A stretch of DNA of 64,000 bases, taken from contig NZ_CP047046.1 in assembly GCF_030408435.1 (NCBI RefSeq), positions 1,966,572-2,030,571 on the forward strand. Direction: 5' to 3'. A program made the position numbers and the translations under genes. This document shows, in pieces, positions 13,638 to 23,975 of the stretch (the first letter of the stretch is position 1; every line of letters begins with the position of its first letter). A model generated the notes under the pieces. That model made no database searches, was not told where the DNA came from, and saw nothing but the letters and a program-made list of their open reading frames with translations. The DNA is from Corynebacterium auriscanis. GTDB taxonomy: Bacteria > Actinomycetota > Actinomycetes > Mycobacteriales > Mycobacteriaceae.

Positions 13638-15710
13638 CTAAGCGTAGTTCGCCACGATCGACACAATGTCTTCGCCGAACTGCTCCGCCTTCACCGGACC
13701 AATTCCAGATACTTGGACTAGCTGCTCCAGCGAGGTGGGCTGATCGGCAACAATGGCCTTCAACGTGGCATCGGTAAACACCACGTAAGGTGGCACCCCG
13801 CGCTGTTTGGCAACGCCCAAACGCCACTGCCGCAATTCCGTCACTAGCACATGGTCATTATCCGGAGCATGCAATCCGCACCGACCGATAATTTTGAATT
13901 CAGGTGTGGTCAGCCTGGACCCGCACACCACACATGCATTCTTCGGTGCACCGCTGGTGGTAGAAGATGAATCCCGCGTGGCGTCGGCCCCATATTCTGG
14001 AACGAGGCCATCCAGAAAACGGGTGCGGCGGCGATTGGCGCGACCGCCCTCCCGGCGCGCTTGGGACCACGACAAGTGCAGGTGCTCCCGCGCACGCGTA
14101 ACGCCCACGTACATCAGGCGGCGTTCCTCCTCGATGGCCTGCGCGGAACCCGCGCCCTTGAGCGCCAAGTGGAAAGGCAAGGTACCCTCCACGAGCCCCA
14201 CGAGGAACACCGCATCCCACTCCAGCCCCTTAGCCGAGTGGATACTGGCGAGGGTCACACCCGAGACTCGCGGGGGATTCTTCGACTCCGCACGTTCGCG
14301 CAGCATGAGCATGATGGCGCGCAGGGAGAGCTCGGGGTTGTCCTGGACCATCTCCCCAATGAGATTGGCCAGCGCATTCAGCGACTGCCAGCGTTCGCGC
14401 TCCTGCGCGCCGCTGGGTTCCTTCTGTGTAAAACCAACCAGGTGCAGGGCCGCGAGGGCCGCATCGTAGACCTCCCCTGGTTGCGGATCGAAACGCTCCG
14501 CAGCGCGGAACAGGGCTTGCATGCCTTCGGCGACTTCGCGACGATTGAAAAAACCCGCGCCGTTTTTGACTTGGTAGGGGATGCTGAGGTCAGTCAGCGC
14601 GTTTTCAAACAGCACCGATTGCGCGTTGATCCGGTACAGCACGGCGATCTCGCTGGTTGGCACACCCGCCGCGATGAGATCGCGAATGCCCTCGGCCACG
14701 GCTTTGGCTTCCGCGGCTTCATCGGCATATTCGTGAAATTCCGGTTCTGCGCCTGCGGGGCGCTGGCCCACCAGCTGCAGCCGGGATCCGGCGATACGGC
14801 CCTGGGCTTTTTCGATGATCTTATTCGCGAGTTCGACAACCTGCGGCGTGGAACGATAGTCGCGCTGCAGGCGAACCGTCGTGGCTTCAGGGAAACGCCG
14901 CGTGAAGTCCAACAGGTACTCCGGGGTTGCACCGTTGAAGCTGTAAATCGTCTGGTTCGCATCGCCCACCACCGTGATATCGTCGCGGTCCCCCAACCAG
15001 GCATCCAACATCCGCTGTTGCAGCGGGGTGACGTCCTGGTACTCATCAACGACAAACGTGCGGTACTGCGAACGGAATTCTTCCGAGATCCCCGCGTTTG
15101 TTTCCAAGGCAGCGGCCATGTGCAGCAGCAGGTCATCGTAATCCAGCAGGAATCGTTCTCCGGTTACCTTGATCTGCTCGTAGGCTTGGAAAACTCCCAC
15201 GAACTTATCGGCATCCACGGGGCAGTCGCGGCGGTTGGCATCCATGACCTTGGGGTAATCCTCGGGCACAACTAACGAAGATTTCGCCCACTCAATTTCG
15301 CCAAGCAGGTCCATCAGCATGGTCTTGTTGGTTTCCAGCCGCTGACTGCGGGCTGCTCGTGCCACGAGGGGGAACTTGTTCTCGAGGAATTCCCATTCCA
15401 CCCCTTCGGCATAGCGTGGCCAGAAGTATTTCAATTGACGCATGGCCGCGGAGTGAAACGTGCGCGCCTGTACTCGGGGGACGTTCATGCGCACCAAGCG
15501 CTCGCGAAGCTCCGCTGCGGCGCGGTTCGTGAACGTCACGGCGAGCACGCGATCGGGGTTGACATAACCGCCTTCCACCAAATGCGCAATGCGGTGGGTA
15601 ATGGTTCGTGTCTTTCCGGTGCCGGCGCCGGCGATAATAGCCACGGGCCCCCTTTGGGCCGTGGCGGCGCGGAGCTGATCGGGGTCCAGCCCAGCTAGAA
15701 TATCCGTCAC
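13638..15710 (-). CDS. uvrD2: ATP-dependent DNA helicase UvrD2
   Basis: The 690-residue SF1A 3'-5' DNA helicase belongs to the actinobacterial UvrD2 type. Walker A is GAGTGKT (28-34), the Walker B region contains VVDEYQD, and motif VI is MYVGVTRAREHL. After the helicase core come a tetracysteine motif (CVVC ... C in GRCGLH) and a C-terminal HRDC domain (last 75 residues), which together define UvrD2 against UvrD1. The start is GTG at 15710, overlapping the K+ channel stop by 3 bases, which implies translational coupling. The role is in DNA repair, and UvrD2 is essential in mycobacteria. Confidence 0.93.
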   Translation of the reverse strand: MTDILAGLDPDQLRAATAQRGPVAIIAGAGTGKTRTITHRIAHLVEGGYVNPDRVLAVTFTNRAAAELRERLVRMNVPRVQARTFHSAAMRQLKYFWPRYAEGVEWEFLENKFPLVARAARSQRLETNKTMLMDLLGEIEWAKSSLVVPEDYPKVMDANRRDCPVDADKFVGVFQAYEQIKVTGERFLLDYDDLLLHMAAALETNAGISEEFRSQYRTFVVDEYQDVTPLQQRMLDAWLGDRDDITVVGDANQTIYSFNGATPEYLLDFTRRFPEATTVRLQRDYRSTPQVVELANKIIEKAQGRIAGSRLQLVGQRPAGAEPEFHEYADEAAEAKAVAEGIRDLIAAGVPTSEIAVLYRINAQSVLFENALTDLSIPYQVKNGAGFFNRREVAEGMQALFRAAERFDPQPGEVYDAALAALHLVGFTQKEPSGAQERERWQSLNALANLIGEMVQDNPELSLRAIMLMLRERAESKNPPRVSGVTLASIHSAKGLEWDAVFLVGLVEGTLPFHLALKGAGSAQAIEEERRLMYVGVTRAREHLHLSWSQARREGGRANRRRTRFLDGLVPEYGADATRDSSSTTSGAPKNACVVCGSRLTTPEFKIIGRCGLHAPDNDHVLVTELRQWRLGVAKQRGVPPYVVFTDATLKAIVADQPTSLEQLVQVSGIGPVKAEQFGEDIVSIVANYA

Positions 15711-16786
15711 TGTTGCAGCGCCTCCTCCGGGCCCGCGTTAGAACGAACGAAGAGAATGCGATCACCGGGTTCAATGGTTTCAGCTTCCACGGAGTCGATT
15801 CGGTATAGCTCACCGGAGCGCACCACTCCCAAGACCACGTCTTCCAAGACTCGCGGGTTGCCACCCACTTCTTCTTCACGGACCAGGCGTTCTGCGATGG
15901 AGAAGCCTTCGTCCGGGCTCAACAGATCCTCCATCATCTCGGTCACGGACGGAGTGACGGTGGCAAGCCCCATCAGTCGGCCCGCGGTTTCGGACGAAAC
16001 GACCACGGAATCGGCCCCTGATTGGCGCAGCAGGTGGGAGTTATCGGCCTCGCGCACGCTGGCCACGATCATGGCCGACGGCGCCAACTCGCGCACGGAC
16101 AGCGTAATGAGAACCGCCGTATCGTCTTGGTTGGGGGCGATAACAACGGCCCGTGCCCTGTTCACTCCCGCTAGTCGCAGCACGTCAGAGCGAGTGCCTG
16201 AGCCTACAACGGTGACCAGTCCCTTCGCTTCGGCGTTTTCCAGCACGTCTCGATCGTCATCGATGACGACAATCTGGTTCGGGGACACACCATCGGCCAA
16301 AAGTGCGGCAATAGCGGAGCGTCCCTTGGTTCCGTAGCCAACGACAACCGTGTGGTTACGCACTTTCTTCCTCCATCGTCTGAGTTGGAACGTTCTACGA
16401 GATTCCTCGGTGAGCACGCTCAATGTCGTACCGACGAGGAGGATCAGGAACACCACACGCATTGGCGTAATGATGATGATGTTAATTAATCGGGCTTGCT
16501 GTGTCACCGGGGTAACATCGCCGTAACCCGTGGTCGATAGTGACACGGCCGCGTAATACAGAGCATCAACGAAAGTTTTGATGTCGTTGTACCCATCGCG
16601 ATCAACATAAGCGATTAACGCATTAAACAACAACAGGGCCAACGCGTATCCCATTCTCCGAGTGATAAGCAACCACGGCGATTGCACCACGGGACTGGGG
16701 ATACGAAGAATGTTCAGCAGTGAGTGCGCCGGAAGCTCATCAACTTCCGTGCCCGTTCGAAAACGGTCGCGCATACCGTCATTCAT
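15707..16786 (-). CDS. Potassium channel with TrkA-type (RCK) regulatory domain
   Basis: The 359-residue protein has two membrane helices flanking a pore loop with K+ selectivity filter TTGYGD (85-90). A cytosolic RCK/TrkA-N Rossmann domain follows (VVVGYGTKG, then VIDDD), and then a TrkA-C region. It conducts K+ under control of nucleotide or ion binding. Downstream coupling to uvrD2 and an upstream adnB neighbour match the mycobacterial order. The start is ATG at 16786. A second ATG in frame (residue 5) is possible. Confidence 0.9.
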   Translation of the reverse strand: MNDGMRDRFRTGTEVDELPAHSLLNILRIPSPVVQSPWLLITRRMGYALALLLFNALIAYVDRDGYNDIKTFVDALYYAAVSLSTTGYGDVTPVTQQARLINIIIITPMRVVFLILLVGTTLSVLTEESRRTFQLRRWRKKVRNHTVVVGYGTKGRSAIAALLADGVSPNQIVVIDDDRDVLENAEAKGLVTVVGSGTRSDVLRLAGVNRARAVVIAPNQDDTAVLITLSVRELAPSAMIVASVREADNSHLLRQSGADSVVVSSETAGRLMGLATVTPSVTEMMEDLLSPDEGFSIAERLVREEEVGGNPRVLEDVVLGVVRSGELYRIDSVEAETIEPGDRILFVRSNAGPEEALQQ

Positions 16787-16815
16787 GCAGTGGCCTCACT
16801 AACGTAGTTCGAACT

Positions 16816-19800
16816 TTACTTCGCGGGATCGGTCAAAAGCTGTTCGATCTCCCTAGCAGAGGGTAGCTTATCTGGCTCTACCGTTTCGTTGGCCTGCACG
16901 TAATGGAACGCCGCGCGTACCTCCGAAACGGGTACTTCTACCCCGAGTTGAGAGCTCAAAACTTGTGCCCATGCCAACCGGTACACGGCCAACTGCATCT
17001 TGGCTGCGGACATGTCTTCACCGGTGGGCTTTTTACCAGTTTTCCAATCCACGACCATCCAGCCCTTCGTTGGGTCATCGGAGAAGTGGAAAACGGCGTC
17101 GATCCGACCTTCAAACACGTGCCCAGCCAATGAGACAGAATACGCCCCTTCGATACTGGCAGGTGTGCGTGCGGCCCATTCGGATTGCAGGAACCGTTCT
17201 TTTAGACGTTCCAGCGCTGGGTCTTGCAACGTAGCATCCGAGGCTCCGGGCAATTGTTCATCATCGAGCAACGTGACGTGGTCGTAATGCTGTTCTACCC
17301 AGTTGTGGAACGCCGTACCTCGCTTGGCGTATGGCTTGGGTTCTAAAGGCACTGGACGTCGACGCCGCCTCGCGAATTCCGCCCGGTCACGCCGCAGGCC
17401 CACGGCTTCCGTGGCGGTGAGCCGCACGTCCAGCGGAATCTCGATCTTTGCGGTTTCTTCCACGCGTAACTCTTGGATGAGCTGCGCTGTTTCCACGTCC
17501 CAGCTTTCACCGGTAGTCGTGGCCGTGGATGAAGCAGCTGGCTGAATTGCGCCCTGCGGAGAGCCCTGCTTCAGGGCTTCTAGTGCCTGGCGCACTAACT
17601 GTGCGCCTTCCTCGGCACCAGGACGGGCGCTCAACAAAGGAGCTGCGGAGCGAGGCCAGGGTGCTGCATTCCCCACCCGGGCCGGTGCTTGTTGCAGTTC
17701 GTCGATCAACGCTTGGCGGATGTCATTGAATGCGAGGACATCGTTCAGCATGAGGTTGCGTTCGCGCCCGCCTGGCTGAGGATTTGATGGATCGGCCGGT
17801 TCGAAATCTGCTTCCTTCTTGCGGAGCTTGCCCAGCGGTGACCACACGGGCACGGTCTCAATAGTTTTAATCTCCTCCGCGGCTTTCCACCGTGTGCCCG
17901 CGGCTTCGAATAACGCATTGCGAAGCAACACCAGCCCCACAGAAGGGTCCTCGAGTGATTTACTGCCTTCACGGTACGCAGACCCGCTGACCAGTAACTT
18001 CTTTTTGGCGCGGGTGATGGCCACGTAGAACACGCGGTCGTCTTCTTTGGCTTCAAAACGGTTGTATTCCTGTTTGAAGCCTGCGACACGTTTGGAGTGA
18101 TCCGACCGTTTTTCCACCCCCGAAAGGTCCAAGACGGGCATAGTCGCCAGCCCCTCGAATGCTTCCGCGTCACCACGTAAGTGCGTGGGCAATCGAGTGG
18201 CATTGTCGGTCCATTTGTAACCGCGCGTAGTGGGTGCTTCCGCATCGGTGTAGGTTCCTCGGCCCGCGTGTGGCACGGCCACGAGGTCCCACTCCAGTCC
18301 CTTGGACTTGTGCACGGTGAGGATTTGCACCAGATTGTCTTTCTTCGTGACCTCGCCGGTTTCTAAGCCATCCTCTTTGTCCTTGGCGGCCATAAGGTAC
18401 TCCACGAGGGTGCTGGCGCTGGCCCCGGAGATCTCGCTAAACCCGCGCACAATTTCCGCAAATCGATCGAGATGACTGGTGCCAATGGAGTATTCGGGTG
18501 CGGAATACCACCGGGTGAGTACCTCGGTTCGCACGCCTAGCATCCGCTCGATGTCCGCCACAAGGTCTGGCAGGGACTTCGACATACTGTGACGGCGCAG
18601 GAACCCCAGCTCCGCGGACAGTTGCTCTAAACGAGTTGCCCCTACAGGGGACATTCCGAAACTTGTGGCTTCACCCAAATCCGCGAGGGCGTCGCCTAAA
18701 CCGACTGTGCCCGCTACCGGGTCTTCGAGTACTCCTTGTAGTTCCTCCCGCAAGTTCTGTCCGGGTTTGGTGGCACGGTTAGCCCCGGAACCACTCGGGA
18801 CTTGTGCAGGATTATCCAGCCGCTCAAACACATCCGCCAACGGTTGTAGGCGCTGGTCAGCTGGCCCCGTGGTGTGTTCCGTCTCAACTTGTGCGTGCTG
18901 CAGTTGTTTCGCACGATCGGACAGTGCTTTGATATCCGCGGCTCCCAAGGCCCACCGGGTGGATGTGATCAACCGCAGTATGGCCTCGTCATCGCTGGGA
19001 TCGACAAGCACGCGCAAGGTAGACAACACTTGCTCTACTTCAGGCATTTCCAACAGGCCTGGTCCTGCCGACATTTCGGCCGGAACACCTAGCTCTCGCA
19101 GGGCTTCGTAGATAGGCACGGCGTCGGCATTGCGGCGAACCAGAACGGCGGCGGAAAACGGTTTTGCCTGATCGGAATCTGTCCAAGCCTCCCAGTGTTG
19201 TGCCACATGCTGCGCAAGCCAGGTGATTTCTTGTTCTTTATCGTCGTGAAAAGCCACCCGCACGGTGCCTTCATCGGATCCGGCGCGTGGTTTCAGTTCG
19301 GAGACCAATGGCCGATCTTCCATCGACCAGCGCGAGACGACGTTCGCCAACGTCAACACCGTGGAGGGATTGCGCCACGAGGTTGTCAGCTCGAGTTTCT
19401 GTGCCGGCGAAAAGTCTGCCCGGAATTTCTCCAAGTTCGAGGCCGTGGCACCACGGAACATGTAGATCGATTGCATCGGGTCACCCACTGCGGTGACCGC
19501 CAATCCGGGGTCTTTACCTTCCCCAAACAGCGACCGCAGCAATACTCGCTGAGCTTGGCCTGTGTCTTGGTACTCGTCCAGCATCACGACCCGGAAGCGC
19601 TGGCGCTGTTCCTCTCCTACGCGTGGATGTTTGGTGGCCAATTCAGCAGCAATAGACATCTGCTGATCGAAAGTCATCAGGTCGCGCTTTTGCAGCGTGT
19701 TCCGGTATTCCCGCACTAACTCGAGCAGCTCAATGCGTTGTTTCTGTGCGTTGTGGAACTTCTGATTCTCGCCGCTGAGGTAATCCGGTTCCTTCTTCTT

Positions 19801-20490
19801 CGTCGATTCCAATCCCTCGAGATCACGCATAGCCGACAGGGATTCTTCTTTAATTTGGTCCACATCGACCAGGTGGCTTTGCGCCTCATTCGATAGCGCC
19901 TGCACATCGGAGATCACCGATGGAATGGTCTTGTCAACGCTCAGGGTGCCACCGTAATTCGTCACCACTTCTCTCGCGATCAACCACTGTTCGGCATCAC
20001 CGATAATCCGTCCAGCTGGCTCCATCGGGACCAGCAAGCCGTATTCACGCACAATGGTGCCGGCGTAAGAATCGTAAGTCGCAATGGTTGGCGCCACATT
20101 GCTCAGCCACCGGCGCCGCGGATCATCTGCCGCCAATGCGCCGAGGTACAGTTGCGAATTCGCCAGCGTTTCCAAGCGACTACGCACGCGGTGGGCTAGT
20201 TCGCTGGCTGCCTTTCGTGTGAACGTCAAACCCAACACCTGTTCGGGGCGCACGTAACCGTTAGCGACCAGCCACACCACTCGGGCCGCCATAGTTTCGG
20301 TTTTCCCAGCGCCTGCCCCCGCAACCACCAGGAATGCACCGGAGGGCTTAGAGCCAATGACCTGCGCTTGTTGATCGGTCGGATTGGGATACACGCGCAG
20401 TGAGGCATCTGATTGGTCCAGCCCCATGCCATCACGAATGAAGCCGGCGATTTCTTCTGGCGTGAAAATAGCGCGATCTGCATCCAGCAT
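16816..20490 (-). CDS. adnB: AdnB-like subunit of the AdnAB helicase-nuclease
   Basis: The 1224-residue protein joins an N-terminal UvrD-type motor (Walker A GAGAGKT, 58-64; DEYQD; QSIYMFRGA) to a C-terminal RecB-family nuclease (GTAFHNWVEQHY; VVDWKTGKKP near 1150, the D-x-K catalytic pattern). In mycobacteria AdnAB resects double-strand breaks. AdnB is the lead motor with a nuclease. The ATG follows directly on the TAG of adnA (no gap), so the two subunits are translationally coupled. The gene name rests on architecture and position. Confidence 0.88.
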   Translation of the reverse strand: MLDADRAIFTPEEIAGFIRDGMGLDQSDASLRVYPNPTDQQAQVIGSKPSGAFLVVAGAGAGKTETMAARVVWLVANGYVRPEQVLGLTFTRKAASELAHRVRSRLETLANSQLYLGALAADDPRRRWLSNVAPTIATYDSYAGTIVREYGLLVPMEPAGRIIGDAEQWLIAREVVTNYGGTLSVDKTIPSVISDVQALSNEAQSHLVDVDQIKEESLSAMRDLEGLESTKKKEPDYLSGENQKFHNAQKQRIELLELVREYRNTLQKRDLMTFDQQMSIAAELATKHPRVGEEQRQRFRVVMLDEYQDTGQAQRVLLRSLFGEGKDPGLAVTAVGDPMQSIYMFRGATASNLEKFRADFSPAQKLELTTSWRNPSTVLTLANVVSRWSMEDRPLVSELKPRAGSDEGTVRVAFHDDKEQEITWLAQHVAQHWEAWTDSDQAKPFSAAVLVRRNADAVPIYEALRELGVPAEMSAGPGLLEMPEVEQVLSTLRVLVDPSDDEAILRLITSTRWALGAADIKALSDRAKQLQHAQVETEHTTGPADQRLQPLADVFERLDNPAQVPSGSGANRATKPGQNLREELQGVLEDPVAGTVGLGDALADLGEATSFGMSPVGATRLEQLSAELGFLRRHSMSKSLPDLVADIERMLGVRTEVLTRWYSAPEYSIGTSHLDRFAEIVRGFSEISGASASTLVEYLMAAKDKEDGLETGEVTKKDNLVQILTVHKSKGLEWDLVAVPHAGRGTYTDAEAPTTRGYKWTDNATRLPTHLRGDAEAFEGLATMPVLDLSGVEKRSDHSKRVAGFKQEYNRFEAKEDDRVFYVAITRAKKKLLVSGSAYREGSKSLEDPSVGLVLLRNALFEAAGTRWKAAEEIKTIETVPVWSPLGKLRKKEADFEPADPSNPQPGGRERNLMLNDVLAFNDIRQALIDELQQAPARVGNAAPWPRSAAPLLSARPGAEEGAQLVRQALEALKQGSPQGAIQPAASSTATTTGESWDVETAQLIQELRVEETAKIEIPLDVRLTATEAVGLRRDRAEFARRRRRPVPLEPKPYAKRGTAFHNWVEQHYDHVTLLDDEQLPGASDATLQDPALERLKERFLQSEWAARTPASIEGAYSVSLAGHVFEGRIDAVFHFSDDPTKGWMVVDWKTGKKPTGEDMSAAKMQLAVYRLAWAQVLSSQLGVEVPVSEVRAAFHYVQANETVEPDKLPSAREIEQLLTDPAK

Positions 20491-23400
20491 CTAGATCACC
20501 CTTTCGTTGGTATTGAAGGCAGGACAAAGGAATTTATAACCGCATTTGTCGCAGTGTTTTCCAGGCGTGGGCGTTAATTGGGGACCATTGGAACGCTCGG
20601 CCAGCTGCAATGCCCGCGCCCGAAAATCTTCGTCGGCAGCATCATTGCCGTCGGTACTAATTTGTTCCCGGGTGGTCACGGATTTAGCACCGGCACTCGG
20701 ATAGACCAGTTTCGCACCCAGTGGCCGCCATTTATCTCGGTCCTCGCCCATTGCAGGGTCATTGGCCCTAGCCTGCAACAAGTATTGATAAGCCCGGAGT
20801 TGCGGTGATTCCTTGGCCTGATCCAAAGAAATGGGAGAACTGCCCGACTTGAAATCGATCACCCAGGTCCCCAAGGTTGAACCATCGGAATCGGCCGTCC
20901 GCGCTTGAGTAATCAGCAAATCCGCACGTCCGGACAACAGAACCTCTATCCCGTCGTCCGTGCTGCCAATAGTGGTACGCAGGATCTGCTCGGCCACAGC
21001 CCTTTCGTTCTTGGCGGGATCCAACCCATCTAGTTGACCGCGCATCCACGTATGCAACCGCCCAATGCCCTCGGTCCACTTGTGCAACAGCGATTCCGTT
21101 CGCCACCCCGCGTGCGTGGAGACTTCTGGGATCACAACGTCCACAATCCGCAGGGCCTCTTCCAAGCTCAGCCCGTGAACAAATCCTTCGGCGATCGCGT
21201 GCACCATTTCGCCCACACGCATCGCTTCTGTGCGTTCCTGTTCACCGCTGTTGCGATCCAAGAACGCGCGCAGCACACATTCCTCCATGCGCTCCATTTG
21301 CGAAGGGCTCAACCGGATTTGCTGAGGATTAATCACCTGATCCGTGGATCCTTCGGCCATGCCCCACCATTGCTCCGGGTGTGCGCCGAACACACCGTGA
21401 TCCGCCAGTCGCGCCAGGTTCCGGGCGGCTGCTACCCGCTCGTGGTGTGGCCGGTCTTTATCTGTCACGGCATCACGTAGTTCCGCCACCATTGGTTCTA
21501 CGGCTAGCACGCGTGGCAGCTCGGGGGCTTCCGTCACTGGGATCTCGGCGTGAGTCGCCTTTTGTTCCGACGCACCTCCGCCCACAATTTCTTGAATGAA
21601 GCGGGAGGGCTCTAATCCTTCATCGCCGGTGTTGTTCACGGCTGTGACCACCGTCGCGCCACGCGACCGAGAAATCGCCAGCAGGAACAAGCGCCGTTCC
21701 TCTGCGATAGTTGCGGCGATTCGGCTAGCGGTAATCTCCGCGAGCGAGGGCATTCGCCCTGCCTCGCCCATATTGTGATCCAGAAGGTCCACGAGGTCCA
21801 GTTGGCTGAACAGCCCTCCAACGGTAGGGCTGGTCGTTGGCCACGTATCTTCTTGTACTCCCGCGACAACAACAAATTGCCATTCCTGCCCAGCAGCACC
21901 GTGGGCAGGCAGTATTTCCACCGCATTGGGTTGTACCCCCCGCCGGTCGCGCCCGCCCGTGGGCAGTTCTTGAGCTCGTACGTCTTCTACGAACGTTTTC
22001 ACGCTGGCATGAGGATTGCGTTCTACGAAGTCACCCACTAGGTCGAAGAGGTTCATGACAGCATCGAGATCCTGATCCGCCTGGGCGCCTACGGTTCCCC
22101 CTCGCAGCGCGCGGTTTTGCAGCGCGCTAGATAGCTCGGTGGCTTGCCATATCCGCCACAGCACAATTTCCGGCCCAGCGCCTTCTTGTTGAGCTTCCCG
22201 ACCCGCGCGGAGAACCCGAGTAACACGCTGGAATACCTCTATTTCTCGGGTGCTGAAGAATTCAACAACCCATTCCGGCGCATTCTCCCCGGTGTTGAGG
22301 TACCAGGCTAAATAATCAATCGCTTGAAAAGGCCGCCCATTGGGTAGCGACTGCCGAGCTTCTTCGTTATCCCTCAACCGCTGATTGCGCACGGCTTTGG
22401 CTACCGCTCGTTCCAGGCGACGAACCATGACGGCATCGGCGCCACCTACGATGCTCTCCAGCAACAATTTCAACTCTGTCGGCTGCAGTGGCTGATATGT
22501 TGCCTGCACGGCCAGCAACAGCAATTCCACCAAGGGTTGTTCTGCCAGCACTATGGACGTGGAATCCACCTGCACGGGCACCCCGTGGTTCATCAGGACC
22601 CGTCGCAGTGCCGGGATGTCCCCTACAGAGCGCACGATGACGGCCATATCTCGATACTCAGTTCCCCGCGCTTGTTCACGTCGCAGCGCATCAGCCACGG
22701 CTAGGTTGTGGGAGGTATTAGTGGGTGCGATGACGCAGCTCAGGCCCCGATCAGCATCATCGGTTCCACGCACGGGCATGCGTGCGGGTTGATACGGCAG
22801 GCGTTTCTGCAATTGATTCACGGCCCGGCAGGTCTGGTCGGTCACACGGTGGGAACGGCTTAAGACTATCCGCGACGTGCCGGCACTCGGCATGCCCTTC
22901 GCCAAGGCTTCAGGCGAGCCATTCACCGATTCACGCGCCGAATCGCGTGCTGAGCCCTCGGCCGAGCGCGCGTATTTGTTCAAAAATGCCTCATCCGCCC
23001 CTCGGAAGTGGAACACGCATTGGTCCGGATCACCCGCAATCGCCACCCGCTCTGCGGCCGGGATAAAGAACTCAATAAACCGACCCGCGGCGGGGTCCAG
23101 GTTGTGGGCATCGTCGACCAGCAGCAACTTAACTTGACCGATGCGCCGCTGCATCTGCGGGGATTCGGATGCTGCATCCATTGCCTGATTGGCCTTGTGC
23201 ATCAATTCGGAGGCATTGACATCCACGGCGCCAGCGAGGTTGGCGATACCTTGGTACTCGTGCAAGAATTCCGCTGCCGCAGTCCACATCGGCCGGTTGT
23301 ATTCCTGTCCCAGCCGGTGCAGCTGCTCCCTACCCACACCGCGTTCCGTGGCACGCAGCAGTACATCACGCAGTTGCCTGGCGAACCCCACATAACCCAC

Positions 23401-23940
23401 GGCTTCCCGAACGTCCTCGGGCCACGGCCCCGTTCCCGTCGCAGCATGTTCGCGCAATAATTCGCGAATAATGATGTCGTGCTCCGCACCACTGATCAAC
23501 CGCGGCGCCACCTGCTCTTGCTCCACCATATGCGCGCGGTAGAACGCGAAAGTCCACGAGTGTACCGAGCGCACCATCGCGCCCGTACCCGCATACTGAT
23601 CGCCATCGGATAACGCATGAAAGATTTCGTTCCTCACCCGAGTGGCGGATTCCTTGGACGGCGTGACGAACATGATCTCGTCCACCAACCCACCAGCGCG
23701 GATGTGGGCCAGCGCGGCGTCGATCAAAAAAGAAGTTTTACCCGTGCCGGGGCCACCCAACACAGCAAACGGCCGTGAGTAGTCCACAGAAGGTTCGTGA
23801 GCGATGAATTGCGCGGCCAGCCCATCAAAAACGCGGTGGGACCAACCGGAGTGCGGGCTGGAGGAAACCAGCGTGACCTCCGGATTTGCCCCCGCACCGA
23901 TGCGCCGGGCCAGTGGGGATACCTCGTGTGCTTCAACCAT
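20491..23940 (-). CDS. adnA: AdnA-like subunit of the AdnAB helicase-nuclease
   Basis: With the chosen start (ATG 23940) the product is 1149 residues; the open frame extends to 24132, but the extra segment reads across the next gene and is Arg/Gly-rich noise. Walker A is GGPGTGKT (62-69). The UvrD-like motor is followed by a RecB-type nuclease with VIDFKSGSSP. One cysteine in MEECVLRAF before the nuclease core and three at the end (HCDKCGYKFLCP) form the pattern of an iron-sulfur staple seen in AddB-type nucleases. It partners AdnB in double-strand break resection. No strong ribosome-binding site is visible, so the start is uncertain by about ten codons. Confidence 0.85.
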   Translation of the reverse strand: MVEAHEVSPLARRIGAGANPEVTLVSSSPHSGWSHRVFDGLAAQFIAHEPSVDYSRPFAVLGGPGTGKTSFLIDAALAHIRAGGLVDEIMFVTPSKESATRVRNEIFHALSDGDQYAGTGAMVRSVHSWTFAFYRAHMVEQEQVAPRLISGAEHDIIIRELLREHAATGTGPWPEDVREAVGYVGFARQLRDVLLRATERGVGREQLHRLGQEYNRPMWTAAAEFLHEYQGIANLAGAVDVNASELMHKANQAMDAASESPQMQRRIGQVKLLLVDDAHNLDPAAGRFIEFFIPAAERVAIAGDPDQCVFHFRGADEAFLNKYARSAEGSARDSARESVNGSPEALAKGMPSAGTSRIVLSRSHRVTDQTCRAVNQLQKRLPYQPARMPVRGTDDADRGLSCVIAPTNTSHNLAVADALRREQARGTEYRDMAVIVRSVGDIPALRRVLMNHGVPVQVDSTSIVLAEQPLVELLLLAVQATYQPLQPTELKLLLESIVGGADAVMVRRLERAVAKAVRNQRLRDNEEARQSLPNGRPFQAIDYLAWYLNTGENAPEWVVEFFSTREIEVFQRVTRVLRAGREAQQEGAGPEIVLWRIWQATELSSALQNRALRGGTVGAQADQDLDAVMNLFDLVGDFVERNPHASVKTFVEDVRAQELPTGGRDRRGVQPNAVEILPAHGAAGQEWQFVVVAGVQEDTWPTTSPTVGGLFSQLDLVDLLDHNMGEAGRMPSLAEITASRIAATIAEERRLFLLAISRSRGATVVTAVNNTGDEGLEPSRFIQEIVGGGASEQKATHAEIPVTEAPELPRVLAVEPMVAELRDAVTDKDRPHHERVAAARNLARLADHGVFGAHPEQWWGMAEGSTDQVINPQQIRLSPSQMERMEECVLRAFLDRNSGEQERTEAMRVGEMVHAIAEGFVHGLSLEEALRIVDVVIPEVSTHAGWRTESLLHKWTEGIGRLHTWMRGQLDGLDPAKNERAVAEQILRTTIGSTDDGIEVLLSGRADLLITQARTADSDGSTLGTWVIDFKSGSSPISLDQAKESPQLRAYQYLLQARANDPAMGEDRDKWRPLGAKLVYPSAGAKSVTTREQISTDGNDAADEDFRARALQLAERSNGPQLTPTPGKHCDKCGYKFLCPAFNTNERVI

Positions 23941-23975
23941 GGTGTCAAGTATGGCATCCGTCCACGACACTCCAC

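Noticed and set aside
14061..15275. 404-codon open frame opposite uvrD2
   Set aside because: Shadow frame; uvrD2 has all helicase motifs on the other strand.
20491..23940. Possible second uvrD or recB gene instead of adnA
   Set aside because: The paired motor-nuclease architecture, zero-gap coupling to adnB and gene order fit AdnAB better than RecBCD or a lone UvrD.
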